From contig CAZPWF010000013.1 of assembly GCA_964590725.1 (NCBI GenBank), positions 1-26,052 of the forward strand: a stretch of DNA of 26,052 nt, written 5' to 3'. The notes below the pieces were generated by a model that saw nothing but the letters and a program-made list of their open reading frames with translations, was not told the origin of the DNA and made no database searches. The translations under genes were made by a program, and so were the position numbers. Below, piece by piece: positions 14,446 to 23,901 of this stretch (the stretch's first letter is position 1; each line of letters opens with the position of its first letter). Source of the stretch: CAZPWF01 sp964590725. GTDB lineage: Bacteria > Patescibacteriota > Saccharimonadia > Saccharimonadales > JACQNP01.

Positions 14446-14955
14446 TTAAGGCATGAACATATAGCCGTATTCGTCGTAGGCGAAATAAGTTGGCTTGTTA
14501 AGAAGTTCATCCGCTAACTGCCATGTGTCCATATCTTCTGAAATCCGATAATAAGCTCCAACATCGATAGTCCCGTTTTTACCGACTTTAAGAGCATTTG
14601 ATTTACCCGGGACCGCATCTTTTGTATTTTCCAGGGCATACATGAAAGCTTTTTCATCCCTGATGAAACCGTAGTAACGGAGATTACTAATTAATGCTTC
14701 TAGTGTGGTCTTATCGGATAAACGAAGCGAGATTTTGCCATCGTTTCCCTGACCTCTGGTTCTGATTGTTTTAGCTTCTTCAGCAGGCATACGAAGCGTT
14801 TCAATAAAGTAATCTTCAACTTTCTTGGTAGATACAAAGTCTTTTCCGGGAGCCTTTAGGCTTTCGTCAGAAGGTCTATATAGCTTAGGTTTTAGTACCT
14901 GAGATAGCAAAACTGCTATTACGACCACAATTGCTAAGGCAAACCACTTACGCAT
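14446..14955 (-). CDS. Membrane-anchored protein resembling the MltG/YceG N-terminal (LysM-like) region
   Basis: In this 169-aa protein, a single N-terminal membrane helix (FALAIVVVIAVLLSQVL) precedes an extracytoplasmic part. Its second half (ISNLRYYGFIRDEKAFMYAL, then GAYYRISEDMDTWQLADELL) looks like the MltG pattern 'L-x-x-x-G-x-I-x-x-x-x-x-F ... G-x-Y-x-x-x-x-x-M-x-x-x-x-I'. The lytic transglycosylase catalytic domain of MltG is absent, so if related it is a substrate-binding or regulatory remnant. A cell-wall role beside a T4SS with an M23 peptidase is plausible but unproved. Confidence 0.45.
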   Translation of the reverse strand: MRKWFALAIVVVIAVLLSQVLKPKLYRPSDESLKAPGKDFVSTKKVEDYFIETLRMPAEEAKTIRTRGQGNDGKISLRLSDKTTLEALISNLRYYGFIRDEKAFMYALENTKDAVPGKSNALKVGKNGTIDVGAYYRISEDMDTWQLADELLNKPTYFAYDEYGYMFMP

Positions 14956-15021
14956 ATACGTATTCTAGCAAAATACTGACTTATAACATAACTAAAGCAA
15001 GCTTTTCCCTCTGTTACGTAC

Positions 15022-15027
15022 TATAAT
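15022..15027 (+). promoter_or_regulatory. -10 box (TATAAT) upstream of the defence operon
   Basis: A consensus TATAAT lies 37 nt before the ATG of the small HTH gene, giving a predicted leader of about 31 nt. The hexamer at 17-nt spacing (AAGCTT) is a poor -35, so an activator or weak basal expression is possible. Confidence 0.45.
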
Positions 15028-15064
15028 GGATTAGTATCTGTTGGTATGTAGATAACTGGACATT

Positions 15065-15238
15065 ATGGAAGAACTTTTAACTTTAAAAGAGGCCGCAAAT
15101 ATCCTGAAAGTTCATCCTAACACCTTGAGGGATTGGGATAAAAAAGGGATACTTAAAGCAGTTAGGATTGGCATTAAGGGTGCACTGAGATACCGTAAGG
15201 CTGATCTGGAGAAATTTATTAACGAAAAGAAAAAATAA
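15065..15238 (+). CDS. Small excisionase/MerR-type HTH DNA-binding protein
   Basis: The 57-aa protein MEELLTLKEAANILKVHPN... shows the HTH_17/excisionase pattern. TLKEAANILKV is helix one, HPNTLRDWDKKG the recognition turn, IKAVRIG-type wing residues follow, and YRKADLEKFI closes it. It ends one base before the start of the PLD-SNF2 helicase gene, so it is the first cistron of the defence operon. It probably regulates that operon. An excisionase role is also possible because the element carries an integrase, though it is 13 kb away. Confidence 0.75.
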   Translation: MEELLTLKEAANILKVHPNTLRDWDKKGILKAVRIGIKGALRYRKADLEKFINEKKK

Positions 15239-15239
15239 C

Positions 15240-17501
15240 ATGGCTTTAATCGACAATCAAACCCAAACAATGCACCAAGCACTTATAAATGCTCTTTCCA
15301 CATCTGACAGTATTGATATCGAGGTAGGTTACTTTTACTTCTCCGGGTTCGAGCTACTAGCCAAGGAGTTCAAGGATAAAAAAGTAAGAATTTTGGTTGG
15401 CAAGCAGATTGACCCAAATGCTGTACCAAAAATTATTGCAATGCAACAGAAAACAGGAAAATCTGTAGACTTTGATCGTTTTCAGCCTCAAGATACATAT
15501 TCTTCTCGTTCAGAGCAAAAATCTGATTACTTTAAGGGTTTCACACGACTTTTTAATGAAACACAGGTATTTGATGATCCTAAATCTCAAGAAGCTTATA
15601 AAATCTTTGAGCAAAAAATTATTAATGGAACTCTCCAAATAAAACTGACTAATACAGACGAACATGGGAAAATTTATCTTGTTCATAATGCTCCAGAATT
15701 CAATCAAGGTGGCGATTTTCCTGGAACTAGATTTTTAGGTTCCAGCAACCTTACTTATAACGGTCTTATAGAACAAGGTGAACTTAACGACTCTTCCAGA
15801 GATAAACAGGTGTTTTTAGATGGATGTGTCAAGTTTGAATCAATGTGGAAGGACGCTCAAAACATAGATATTGCAACACCAGAGAATAACGAAGAGTTTA
15901 AAGACGTAGTCAAAAAGCTTTGGATCAATGCCACCGTTCAACCTTACTTGATGTATGTTCGTGTGCTCCATGAGTTATTTGGTAAAGACCACAACACTGA
16001 CGTGGAATCACCAGGGGAAATTACAGACGATTCTTTTGTTGATCTTGAATATCAGTTGGACGCTATCAGGATGGGAATTGATCGAATTAATCAATATGGT
16101 GGCGTAATTATTGCTGACGTTGTAGGTCTAGGTAAAAGTATCATTGCTTCGGCTATTGCCTACAACATGGCTCAAAAAGATCATCTCCATGTCGTCATCA
16201 TTAGCCCGCCTCACCTAATGACTCAGTGGGAAGAATACCAAGCACATTTTCGACTGCCAGGTACAAAAATCTTTAGTTCAGGGAAAATTAATGAGGCATA
16301 TCAATGGTGTACAAATCAAATCACTGGCCCCATTCTTCTTATTCTTGATGAAGCGCACCGTTACCGCAATGAGCTTACAGATGATTACACTTTGCTACAT
16401 TCTTTATCAAGAAGTAACGCAAATAATAAGGTTGTGGTTTTAACTGCTACACCGTTCAACAATGATCCTAAAGACGTTTTTGCCTTAGTTAAGCTATTCC
16501 AGACACCTGGGCAATCAACTATCCGCTCGGTTGACAACCTCTCACTGCGTTTTAGAGAATTAATAGACCGCTATAAAAAACTTCGATCAAGTCTTCGAAA
16601 TAATAAACTTGCTCCAGATGAAATTACAGCAGAAACCAAAGAAATAGCCCAGGAACTCCGAAGGCTTATCGAGCCAGTCATTGTTCGGAGATCAAGATTA
16701 GACCTCCAAACGATCTCTAGATATCGTAATAACTTAATAAAGCAAGGTATTTCATTTGCAAAAGTTGAAGGTCCGGACTTGCTTGAATATGAACTTGGTG
16801 AACTATTTGATCTCTATCTCAATACTTTAGAGACATTGACTAATGAAGATCATGGATTCGAAGGTGCTCGGTATAAACCAGTTACCTACATACTGGACGA
16901 AAAAAGGGATGCTTTTAAGGAAAAGTATGGCACTTATCTTGACGATGTAGATCTACAAACCGCGCAAAGCAACTTGGCTGCCTTCATGAAACGCTTGCTA
17001 GTTATGCGTTTTGAAAGCTCAAAGGAGGCTTTCAAAATCACCTTACAAAACATGATTGATTCCAATCTAATGATCGCTCGATGGTATAACGATCAAGGAA
17101 AAGTTCCGATTCTTAAGAAAGGAAAGATTCCTGATCCAGACTCGTTCATTGACGATGCGGGAGATGATTTGACAAGCGAGTTTTCCGAGCAGTTTAACGA
17201 AGACGATGAATCAAAATATAAACTTCTATTTGTTGAGAAAGATTGGTTAAAGCCTGACTTTATTAAAGAAGTTGAGGAAGATACCAGGTTGTTGATATCT
17301 ATTCGAGAGCAATGGTTTAGAGAAGATAAAAAAGTGGCTGATCTTGATCCAAAACTAGATTGTCTCGTTGACAATATTAAACGACTTTTGAGCGAAAACC
17401 CTGAGAGAAAAATCGTCATATTCTCCGCCTATGCAGATACAGTTGATTATCTTGGTCTAGCAATTAAAAAAGCTGGGATAGATAGAGTTTATAAATTCTA
17501 A
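15240..17501 (+). CDS. PLD-domain SNF2-family helicase, frameshifted (N-terminal 753 aa)
   Basis: The N-terminal ~1-200 is PLD-like with H142-G-K144 and a later GSSNLTYNGL motif; the aspartate of a classical HKD is not in place. The SNF2 motor follows: Walker A VVGLGKS (K299), DEAH at 370-373 and VLTATPFNND as motif III. A long linker leads to KIVIFSAYADTVDYL, the start of the second RecA lobe. The ORF stops after GIDRVYKF, in the middle of lobe 2. The rest (motifs V and VI) continues in the next frame downstream. The intact protein would resemble PLD-SNF2 enzymes of DISARM- and restriction-like systems, which move on DNA and may cut it. As it stands, it lacks motif VI and should be inactive unless repaired. 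Confidence 0.85.
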   Translation: MALIDNQTQTMHQALINALSTSDSIDIEVGYFYFSGFELLAKEFKDKKVRILVGKQIDPNAVPKIIAMQQKTGKSVDFDRFQPQDTYSSRSEQKSDYFKGFTRLFNETQVFDDPKSQEAYKIFEQKIINGTLQIKLTNTDEHGKIYLVHNAPEFNQGGDFPGTRFLGSSNLTYNGLIEQGELNDSSRDKQVFLDGCVKFESMWKDAQNIDIATPENNEEFKDVVKKLWINATVQPYLMYVRVLHELFGKDHNTDVESPGEITDDSFVDLEYQLDAIRMGIDRINQYGGVIIADVVGLGKSIIASAIAYNMAQKDHLHVVIISPPHLMTQWEEYQAHFRLPGTKIFSSGKINEAYQWCTNQITGPILLILDEAHRYRNELTDDYTLLHSLSRSNANNKVVVLTATPFNNDPKDVFALVKLFQTPGQSTIRSVDNLSLRFRELIDRYKKLRSSLRNNKLAPDEITAETKEIAQELRRLIEPVIVRRSRLDLQTISRYRNNLIKQGISFAKVEGPDLLEYELGELFDLYLNTLETLTNEDHGFEGARYKPVTYILDEKRDAFKEKYGTYLDDVDLQTAQSNLAAFMKRLLVMRFESSKEAFKITLQNMIDSNLMIARWYNDQGKVPILKKGKIPDPDSFIDDAGDDLTSEFSEQFNEDDESKYKLLFVEKDWLKPDFIKEVEEDTRLLISIREQWFREDKKVADLDPKLDCLVDNIKRLLSENPERKIVIFSAYADTVDYLGLAIKKAGIDRVYKF

Positions 17502-18508
17502 GAAATAATTTTGACGCCGGAGTCAAATTAGACCTTCAATCTAATGATTACGATGTCCTCGTAGCAACTGACGCTTTAAGTGAAGGCTACAACTTACATC
17601 GAGCGGGAGTAATTTTTAACTACGATATCCCATTTAACCCCACCAGAGTAATTCAGCGTATAGGTCGTATTAATCGTATTAATAAGAAAGTATTTGATTC
17701 ACTATATGTTTATAATTTCTTCCCAACTACTATTGGTGAAGCCGAAACGAGAATCCAGCAAATCAGTACGCTTAAGATGACACTAATTAACGCGGTTGTT
17801 GGTAGTGACACCAAGACTTTAACCAGCGATGAAGAGCTAAAGAGCTTCTTTAAAGAAGAATACAACAAGGCAAATTCAGAAGCCGAATTTGAGTCTTGGG
17901 ATGCAATTCATCGAGAATTATACGATCAAACACCTGATGAAATTATTGAAAAAGCCATGTCTATCAGACCAAGAAGTCGTGTATTACGCAAAAACCAGCA
18001 ATTTAACGGTGGCATCGCTTTCGGGAAGAAGGGCAATCATGCAGTGTTTGCAATTAAAGATGGCGTAGATGGTGAGCCGGAAGTAGTTTCGGCCGAACGA
18101 GTCCTACCATTATTTGCAGCCAATCCAGAAGAAGAAGGCTCTACCCCAGATGCAACCTTCAACGAACTATTTGTGCTAATTCGCAATAAACTTTTTGAAA
18201 AGCATAAACTTCCACGCTTGAGTGGTAATCGAGCCAAAGCACTGGAACCGTTACAAATGCTAATCGAAAATTACCCACAAGCTAAAGATTACGCCATGGA
18301 TTTAATAAAGGTCATTAAAGAATACGATGATTTGAGTGAGGGTCAATATAAGCAAATTGGTCGGATTAAGATGGACAACTTAGAGCAAGCGTACAAGGAC
18401 TTACAGGAATTAGTTTCCAAACAGTCAATTGCTACGAGCTTGAAGCGCGTAGATCAACTTGAAGGGCTATCAGAGCTTATTGTCTTATCAGAAGAATTAA
18501 CAGTATGA
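17495..18508 (+). pseudogene. C-terminal part of the PLD-SNF2 helicase, out of frame
   Basis: In the frame one base back, translation continues RNNFDAGVKLDLQSNDYDV, then LVATDALSEGYNLHRA (motif V) and NPTRVIQRIGRINRINK (motif VI). It then runs through a C-terminal helical domain to VLSEELTV. Between YKF and RNNFDAG about a dozen or more residues usual in this lobe are missing, so a deletion that also changed the frame is more likely than a single-base error. An internal ATG at 17777 could give a 243-aa fragment. Its stop overlaps the methyltransferase ATG by 4 nt, showing the original translational coupling. Confidence 0.75.
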
Positions 18509-21500
18509 AGTTAAACGAAAATTTTAATCAACAAGAATTTATTGACTGGATTAGTGGTTTTTTACCTGACTTTTCGAAAGATATTCGCAAAGTTGATGTT
18601 TCCAAAAGTTTTCAAGGCATTAAATCAATTCAAACTATTGGTGAATCGTCTCTTGGAGTCAGAGTATATATTATTGAAACTGAACAGGATCCATCCAGAA
18701 GAAAAGTCGGACTAGCTACAGAAAGTTTTAGTCTCCTACGTGACTATGGAACCCCAAATGCCATAATCGTTTACTACTCAGAGAATTCATCACTCTGGAG
18801 ATTATCACTTTTAACAAGTATTTTAATCTGGGATGAAGGAAAAATTAAAAAAAAGCTTTCAAATCCCAAAAGACAATCGTATGTTCTTGGTTCTAAAGCT
18901 AAAATAAAAACTCCACACCAATACTTGATTGGTAAAGGTAATGTTACTGATTTTGCGGATCTAAGAAGTAGATTTTCACTTGAGGTGGTTAATAAAGAAT
19001 TCTACAAAGAGATTTCTAGCGCATTTATTCACCTTGTAGGCGGTCAAATTGCCAATGGTAAGTCAAAAAAGACCGTTGAGGCTCAGCTCAAACTGCCATT
19101 TGTCAAAGATCACAGCCAGACAAGTCAAGAATTTGCAGTCAGACTTATTGGCCGTATTATTTTCTGTTGGTTCTTAAGAGAAAAAAGAAGTGCTTCCGGC
19201 CATTCTTTGATGCCAAAAGAATTGCTTTCTTTTGAAGCATCTAACACTATTGAAGACTACTATCACAAAATACTCGAACCGATATTCTTTGAGGTACTTA
19301 ACAAGCCAATAAAGGCTAGAAAAGATGCATTTGTAAATGATCTGTTTTCTGCAATTCCATACTTAAATGGTGGATTATTTTCTCCTCATGAGGATGACTT
19401 TTTTAGCTACAACGAAGATAAACAATCAGTTAACCATAATATGGTAGTAATACCTAACTCATGGTTAATGTCATTATTTGAAACACTAGAAACTTACAAC
19501 TTTACAATAGATGAAAACACTAGTTTTGACGAAGAACTATCTATCGATCCTGAAATGCTTGGTAGAATTTTTGAAAATCTTCTTGCTGAAATTAATCCCG
19601 AGACTGGAGAATCAGCAAGAAAAAGCACTGGAAGTTATTACACCCCACGCTTAATAGTAGATTACATGGTAGATGAAACATTGAATTTATTTATCAAAGA
19701 AAAAACAAACATTTCGGACGAAAAACTTAGGTCGCTTATAAGTTATGATCTTGAAGATGATAACAATAACCCTCTGAATGATGATGAGAAGGATAAAATA
19801 GCTCAAGCACTTGGATCTGTCAAAATATTAGATCCAGCGTGTGGATCCGGGGCTTTCCCCATTGGTGCACTTCAAAAGATCGTTTTTATACTACAGCAAA
19901 TTGATCCACAAGGTCATCTTTGGTTTAAAAGACAAATTGAAAAAACTCCGAGCATGATGTTAAGGAGGGTAATTGAGAGAGAATTTAAAGAAAAAAACTT
20001 CGACTACATTAGGAAATTGGGAATTATTCAAGACAACATTTTTGGTGTTGATATTCAACCTATTGCCACTGAGATTTCACGCTTAAGATGTTTTCTTACT
20101 CTAGTTGTAGACGAACGTATTGATGATACTCTTGAAAACCGAGGAATCGAACCTTTACCTAACCTTGATTTTAAATTTGTTACCGCTAACACTCTTGTAA
20201 GCCTTCCAAAACTTAATAGTCAACAACCTGAATTGTTTGATGACCACTCAAAAATTGAGAAGCTTAAGGACTTAATAGAGCAATACTTCACTGCAAGAGA
20301 CGAAGAGCGAAAAGATGTGATGATCACTTTTAGCGAACTCCAATCTGAAATGATTAATGAACTGATTGATAAACACTCTTTTACAGGTGTTGCAAAAGCT
20401 GAATTGACAAGAAAATTAACCGACTGGAAACCCTTTAAACACAAAACAACCGACTGGTTCGATCCTGAGTGGATGTTTGGAATTAAGAATGGATTTGATG
20501 TAGTTATCGCAAATCCTCCGTATATCGACTCTGAAGGAATGGTAAAAAATAATCTGGAATCTTTACGAGAGTACATTGTAAATAACTACCATTACACAAG
20601 GGGTAATTGGGATATCTATATCGCATTCTTCGAGAAAGGTTTTGACTGTCTGAATCAGGATGGAATTTTGACTTATATAAGCCCGGATAAATGGATTTCA
20701 AAGCCCTTTGGAAATGAGTTGAGAAAGCAGAAAATCGATACGATGTATTCATTGTTGAATGCTGGTAGAAAAATATTTGAAAGTGCAAAAGTAGACTCAA
20801 TTGTTTCCATTTTTTATAAATCTAAAAGTCTTGATAAATTAAAGGTGTGCAAAATTAGCGACGACCAAATTACGCTGACAAGGTATTTTCCTAAAGAGAA
20901 GTTGAAACCGCCATATGCTCTTGATTCAACTTTTTCAAAGCATCTTGAACTATTAGATAAAATTGAAAAGTCAGGCGAAACGAAATCCTTAAACTGCGAA
21001 AATGCTTGCGCTACTTCAGACGCTTATAAATTATCTCCACTAATACATGAGTTTCTGAATGGTGATGGGAAGTATCTAAAAATAATTAACACGGGAACAA
21101 TTGGTAAGTGGCTTTCAAAATGGGGCCAAAAAGACATGACCTATCTCGGAAAAAAATATCACATGCCTGTTGTCGATGCTGATGAGTTTGTCGAAGCATT
21201 CCCAAACTCCTATTCAAGTAAAAGCGTAAAACCAAAGTTAATAATAAAAGGATTGAATCTCCTAGATGCCTGTATAGATTTAGAAGGAAAAATAATTCCC
21301 GGAAAGTCAACACTAATAGTAAGTGGGTTTGATAACAATACGCTTAAATACTTAATGGCATTTTTAAACTCACCAATCGCATTCTTTTATCTTAAAGAGA
21401 AATATCCAGCGTCCAGTTACAACCAGGGGACAACTTTTACAAAGGATATGCTAAATTCGCTACCCCTCCCACAGATGTCCGATGCTAATAAGTCCAAAAT

Positions 21501-21633
21501 AATCGATCTAGTTAATGAAATTCTTGAAGGAAAAGATGAGATTCGGATATCTAAAATTAAGCGTGATATTGACTATCTAATTTATTCTGCTTATGGGTTA
21601 AGTCAAGACGAAATTGATCAGATGCAAACTTAA
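18505..21633 (+). CDS. Eco57I-type N6-adenine DNA methyltransferase (type IIG-like)
   Basis: In this 1042-aa protein, motif X/lead-in TGSYYTPRLIVDYMVDE is followed by SAM-binding motif I DPACGSGAF (D443). The catalytic NPPY at 670-673 is typical of N6-adenine methylases. The ~220 residues between motifs I and IV are a large insert usual in Eco57I-like enzymes. The C-terminal ~850-1000 (LIIKGLN, KSTLIVSG, YNQGTTFTKDMLNSLPLPQM) resembles TaqI-type target-recognition domains. I cannot identify a nuclease core in the N-terminal 340 residues, so cutting may come from partners. It probably marks self DNA for the operon's helicase/nuclease genes. The 4-nt overlap with the upstream gene and 2-nt gap to the next indicate one operon. 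Confidence 0.9.
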   Translation: MKLNENFNQQEFIDWISGFLPDFSKDIRKVDVSKSFQGIKSIQTIGESSLGVRVYIIETEQDPSRRKVGLATESFSLLRDYGTPNAIIVYYSENSSLWRLSLLTSILIWDEGKIKKKLSNPKRQSYVLGSKAKIKTPHQYLIGKGNVTDFADLRSRFSLEVVNKEFYKEISSAFIHLVGGQIANGKSKKTVEAQLKLPFVKDHSQTSQEFAVRLIGRIIFCWFLREKRSASGHSLMPKELLSFEASNTIEDYYHKILEPIFFEVLNKPIKARKDAFVNDLFSAIPYLNGGLFSPHEDDFFSYNEDKQSVNHNMVVIPNSWLMSLFETLETYNFTIDENTSFDEELSIDPEMLGRIFENLLAEINPETGESARKSTGSYYTPRLIVDYMVDETLNLFIKEKTNISDEKLRSLISYDLEDDNNNPLNDDEKDKIAQALGSVKILDPACGSGAFPIGALQKIVFILQQIDPQGHLWFKRQIEKTPSMMLRRVIEREFKEKNFDYIRKLGIIQDNIFGVDIQPIATEISRLRCFLTLVVDERIDDTLENRGIEPLPNLDFKFVTANTLVSLPKLNSQQPELFDDHSKIEKLKDLIEQYFTARDEERKDVMITFSELQSEMINELIDKHSFTGVAKAELTRKLTDWKPFKHKTTDWFDPEWMFGIKNGFDVVIANPPYIDSEGMVKNNLESLREYIVNNYHYTRGNWDIYIAFFEKGFDCLNQDGILTYISPDKWISKPFGNELRKQKIDTMYSLLNAGRKIFESAKVDSIVSIFYKSKSLDKLKVCKISDDQITLTRYFPKEKLKPPYALDSTFSKHLELLDKIEKSGETKSLNCENACATSDAYKLSPLIHEFLNGDGKYLKIINTGTIGKWLSKWGQKDMTYLGKKYHMPVVDADEFVEAFPNSYSSKSVKPKLIIKGLNLLDACIDLEGKIIPGKSTLIVSGFDNNTLKYLMAFLNSPIAFFYLKEKYPASSYNQGTTFTKDMLNSLPLPQMSDANKSKIIDLVNEILEGKDEIRISKIKRDIDYLIYSAYGLSQDEIDQMQT

Positions 21634-21635
21634 AT

Positions 21636-22331
21636 ATGACAAAACTTTCTCGCTCAAAAATAGAATTGCTCTTTGATTGCCCTAGATGCTTTTGGCTATA
21701 TGCAGGCAAAGGACTTGCTCGACCATTTGGCGCCCCTTATACGATAAATAACGCCATAGATTACTTGCTTAAACAAGAATTTGACGAACATAGAAAATTA
21801 GGCACACCTCACCCTTTAATTATGCGAGAAGGTATTGATGCAATCCCGCTTAATCATCCCGATATTGATAAATGGAGACATAATTTTACTGGCATACAAC
21901 ATCATCACTTGCCTACAGATTTTCTCGTATTTGGGGCCGTCGATGACGTATGGGTAGATTCTCAAGGAAACCTGATAGTAGTGGATTACAAAGCCTCAGG
22001 AGCCAAAGAGGGAGAGCTATACGATAGTTACAAGCGTCAGATGGAAATCTATCAGTGGCTTTTAAGGCAAAACGGTTTCAAGGTGCTTGATAGAGGGTAT
22101 TTTGTATATTGTCGGGTTAACAAAGATGACGGATTCGAGGATGGCCAGCTGAGCTTTAACGTCAAAATTCAACCATATGACGGTAAAGCAGATTGGGTGG
22201 ATGACAAATTAATAGAGGCCAGAAAAGTCATAGATTCACCAATTCCAGATCCAAATCCAGATTGCATTTATTGCAATTACCTGAGAAATACTAAAACATA
22301 TGATCAACAAAGTAATTATCAAGAATTATAA
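21636..22331 (+). CDS. Cas4/RecB-like PD-(D/E)XK nuclease with two CxxC motifs
   Basis: The 231-aa protein has CPRC at C15/C18 and the PD-(D/E)XK core with D103/D104 (GAVDDVW), D117 and K119 (VVDYK). A QMEIYQWLL motif carries Q135, and CIYC lies at C210/C213. This order (Cys pair, core, Gln motif, Cys pair) is that of the PDDEXK_1/Cas4-RecB-like family. The four Cys may hold an Fe-S cluster or zinc. Family members are DNA exonucleases or endonucleases. It overlaps the OLD-type gene by 32 nt, so it belongs functionally with the defence operon, perhaps as its processing nuclease. No cas1, cas2 or CRISPR is present. Confidence 0.85.
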   Translation: MTKLSRSKIELLFDCPRCFWLYAGKGLARPFGAPYTINNAIDYLLKQEFDEHRKLGTPHPLIMREGIDAIPLNHPDIDKWRHNFTGIQHHHLPTDFLVFGAVDDVWVDSQGNLIVVDYKASGAKEGELYDSYKRQMEIYQWLLRQNGFKVLDRGYFVYCRVNKDDGFEDGQLSFNVKIQPYDGKADWVDDKLIEARKVIDSPIPDPNPDCIYCNYLRNTKTYDQQSNYQEL

Positions 22332-23901
22332 AATTTTTAGAGATTTTACGCTTGAATTGAGTTCTGGGTTGAATATTTTGGTTGGGGATAACGAAGCAGG
22401 TAAGTCCACCATTCTTGAAGCAATTAACTTATGTTTGTCTCGCAAATTAGGTGGACGACCTATAGATTTAGAGCTTACATCGTATTTATTCACAAACAGT
22501 GTGGTAAATGAATATATTTCGGCAATCAAAACTCAAGGTACTCCTACTTTGCCAGAAATCATCATCGAAGTATTTTTGAATGACGCGTGTGGACTGAACG
22601 ATTACAGAGGCACTAACAACAGCCTCCGGGAAGATAGTATTGGAATTAGAATTCAAATATGTTTTAACCCTGATTTTCAGGATGAATATGAAAAACTCAT
22701 CTCAACCGACCCAGATCAAATACAACTCATTCCTACTGAATTTTATAAAGTTGTTTGGCAATCATTTTCCGGAAACGCTATTTCACCAAGGGGAGCAAAA
22801 ATAATATGCTCATTTATTGACGCGGGTAGTATCCACCTACAAAACGGAACCGATTATTATCTCCAAAACATAATTAAGTCGGGATTAAGTACAAAAGAGC
22901 GCGCGGAACTATCTATTGCATATAGAAAACTTAAAGAAGAATTTGCTCGCACTGCCTCTATTCAAAATATTAATAGACAATTAGACACAGATAAAAGTTC
23001 AATAACTAGTAAAAATCTTGAAATAAGTCTTGATGTATCTCAAAAAACAAACTGGGAGGCTAACCTGATTCCACATCTAGATAAACTCCCTTTTCATTAC
23101 TCAGGAAAAGGTGAACAGAGTTCGTTGAAAATAATGCTGGCTCTCCAAAGAAAAGCTGAAGATTCTCAAGTAATTTTGATTGAGGAACCAGAAAATAATC
23201 AATCGTTTTCTTCAATGAACATTCTAATAGACAAAATTACCGAAAAGTGTGATGGCAAACAAATAATCGTAACAACTCATAGTGCTTATGTGCTAAATAA
23301 ACTGGGTTTGAAAAATCTAATTCTTCTTTCGAAGCATCAAACAACAACCACCTTGTCTAATTTACCTCTCGACACCCAACAATATTTTAAAATTCTCTCT
23401 GGTTACGATACTCTACGAATAATTTTGGCTAAAAGAACGATATTGGTTGAAGGCCCGTCAGATGAATTAATAGTCCAAAAGGCTTACGTTCAAAAACATA
23501 AAAAACTACCAATTCAAAATGGAGTTGACATCATAAATGTTCGAGGCTTGTCATTTACGAGATTTCTAGATATTGGCAAGGAGTTAAATTTAGAAATAAG
23601 TGTTGTTACAGATAATGACGGGAATTATGAGCATAGGGTGAAGAATAAATACGCAACTTACGAAAGTGAAAAGATAAAGATTCATGCCAGCCAAGATAAC
23701 ACTAAAAATACTTTGGAGCCTCATCTGGTATCTTCAATCGGACTGGAATCGCTTAATAGTATGTTTCAAACGACACACAATCAAAACGAAATGATTAAGT
23801 ACATGACAGACTGTAAAACAGAGTGCGCATTAAAAATATTTGAGAACTTAGACGATTTAATGTTTCCGGAATATATAAATAATGCCGTTAATAAAGAATA
23901 A
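22300..23901 (+). CDS. OLD-family AAA+TOPRIM nuclease (GajA-like)
   Basis: The 533-aa protein has Walker A VGDNEAGKST at 28-37, an ABC-type signature SGKGEQS at 268-274 and Walker B ILIEEPEN (E295-E296). A TTHSAYVL H-loop follows. The C-terminal TOPRIM domain has E384 (VEGPSDE) and D438xD440 (VVTDNDGN). This is the order of OLD nucleases, including Gabija GajA. It lies in a UvrD-like helicase pair, as GajA does with GajB, overlapping that gene by 20 nt. In Gabija the pair senses nucleotide depletion and cuts phage DNA. Here membership in a longer operon suggests a different assembly. Confidence 0.87.
   Translation: MINKVIIKNYKIFRDFTLELSSGLNILVGDNEAGKSTILEAINLCLSRKLGGRPIDLELTSYLFTNSVVNEYISAIKTQGTPTLPEIIIEVFLNDACGLNDYRGTNNSLREDSIGIRIQICFNPDFQDEYEKLISTDPDQIQLIPTEFYKVVWQSFSGNAISPRGAKIICSFIDAGSIHLQNGTDYYLQNIIKSGLSTKERAELSIAYRKLKEEFARTASIQNINRQLDTDKSSITSKNLEISLDVSQKTNWEANLIPHLDKLPFHYSGKGEQSSLKIMLALQRKAEDSQVILIEEPENNQSFSSMNILIDKITEKCDGKQIIVTTHSAYVLNKLGLKNLILLSKHQTTTTLSNLPLDTQQYFKILSGYDTLRIILAKRTILVEGPSDELIVQKAYVQKHKKLPIQNGVDIINVRGLSFTRFLDIGKELNLEISVVTDNDGNYEHRVKNKYATYESEKIKIHASQDNTKNTLEPHLVSSIGLESLNSMFQTTHNQNEMIKYMTDCKTECALKIFENLDDLMFPEYINNAVNKE

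Noticed and set aside
14418..14510. Upstream start of the 278-aa unknown protein (14510)
   Set aside because: It would overlap the upstream gene by 65 nt and adds a low-complexity, non-conserved-looking N-terminus.
17484..17505. Programmed frameshift in the PLD-SNF2 gene
   Set aside because: No slippery heptamer in phase, and conserved sequence between the frames is missing, so deletion fits better.
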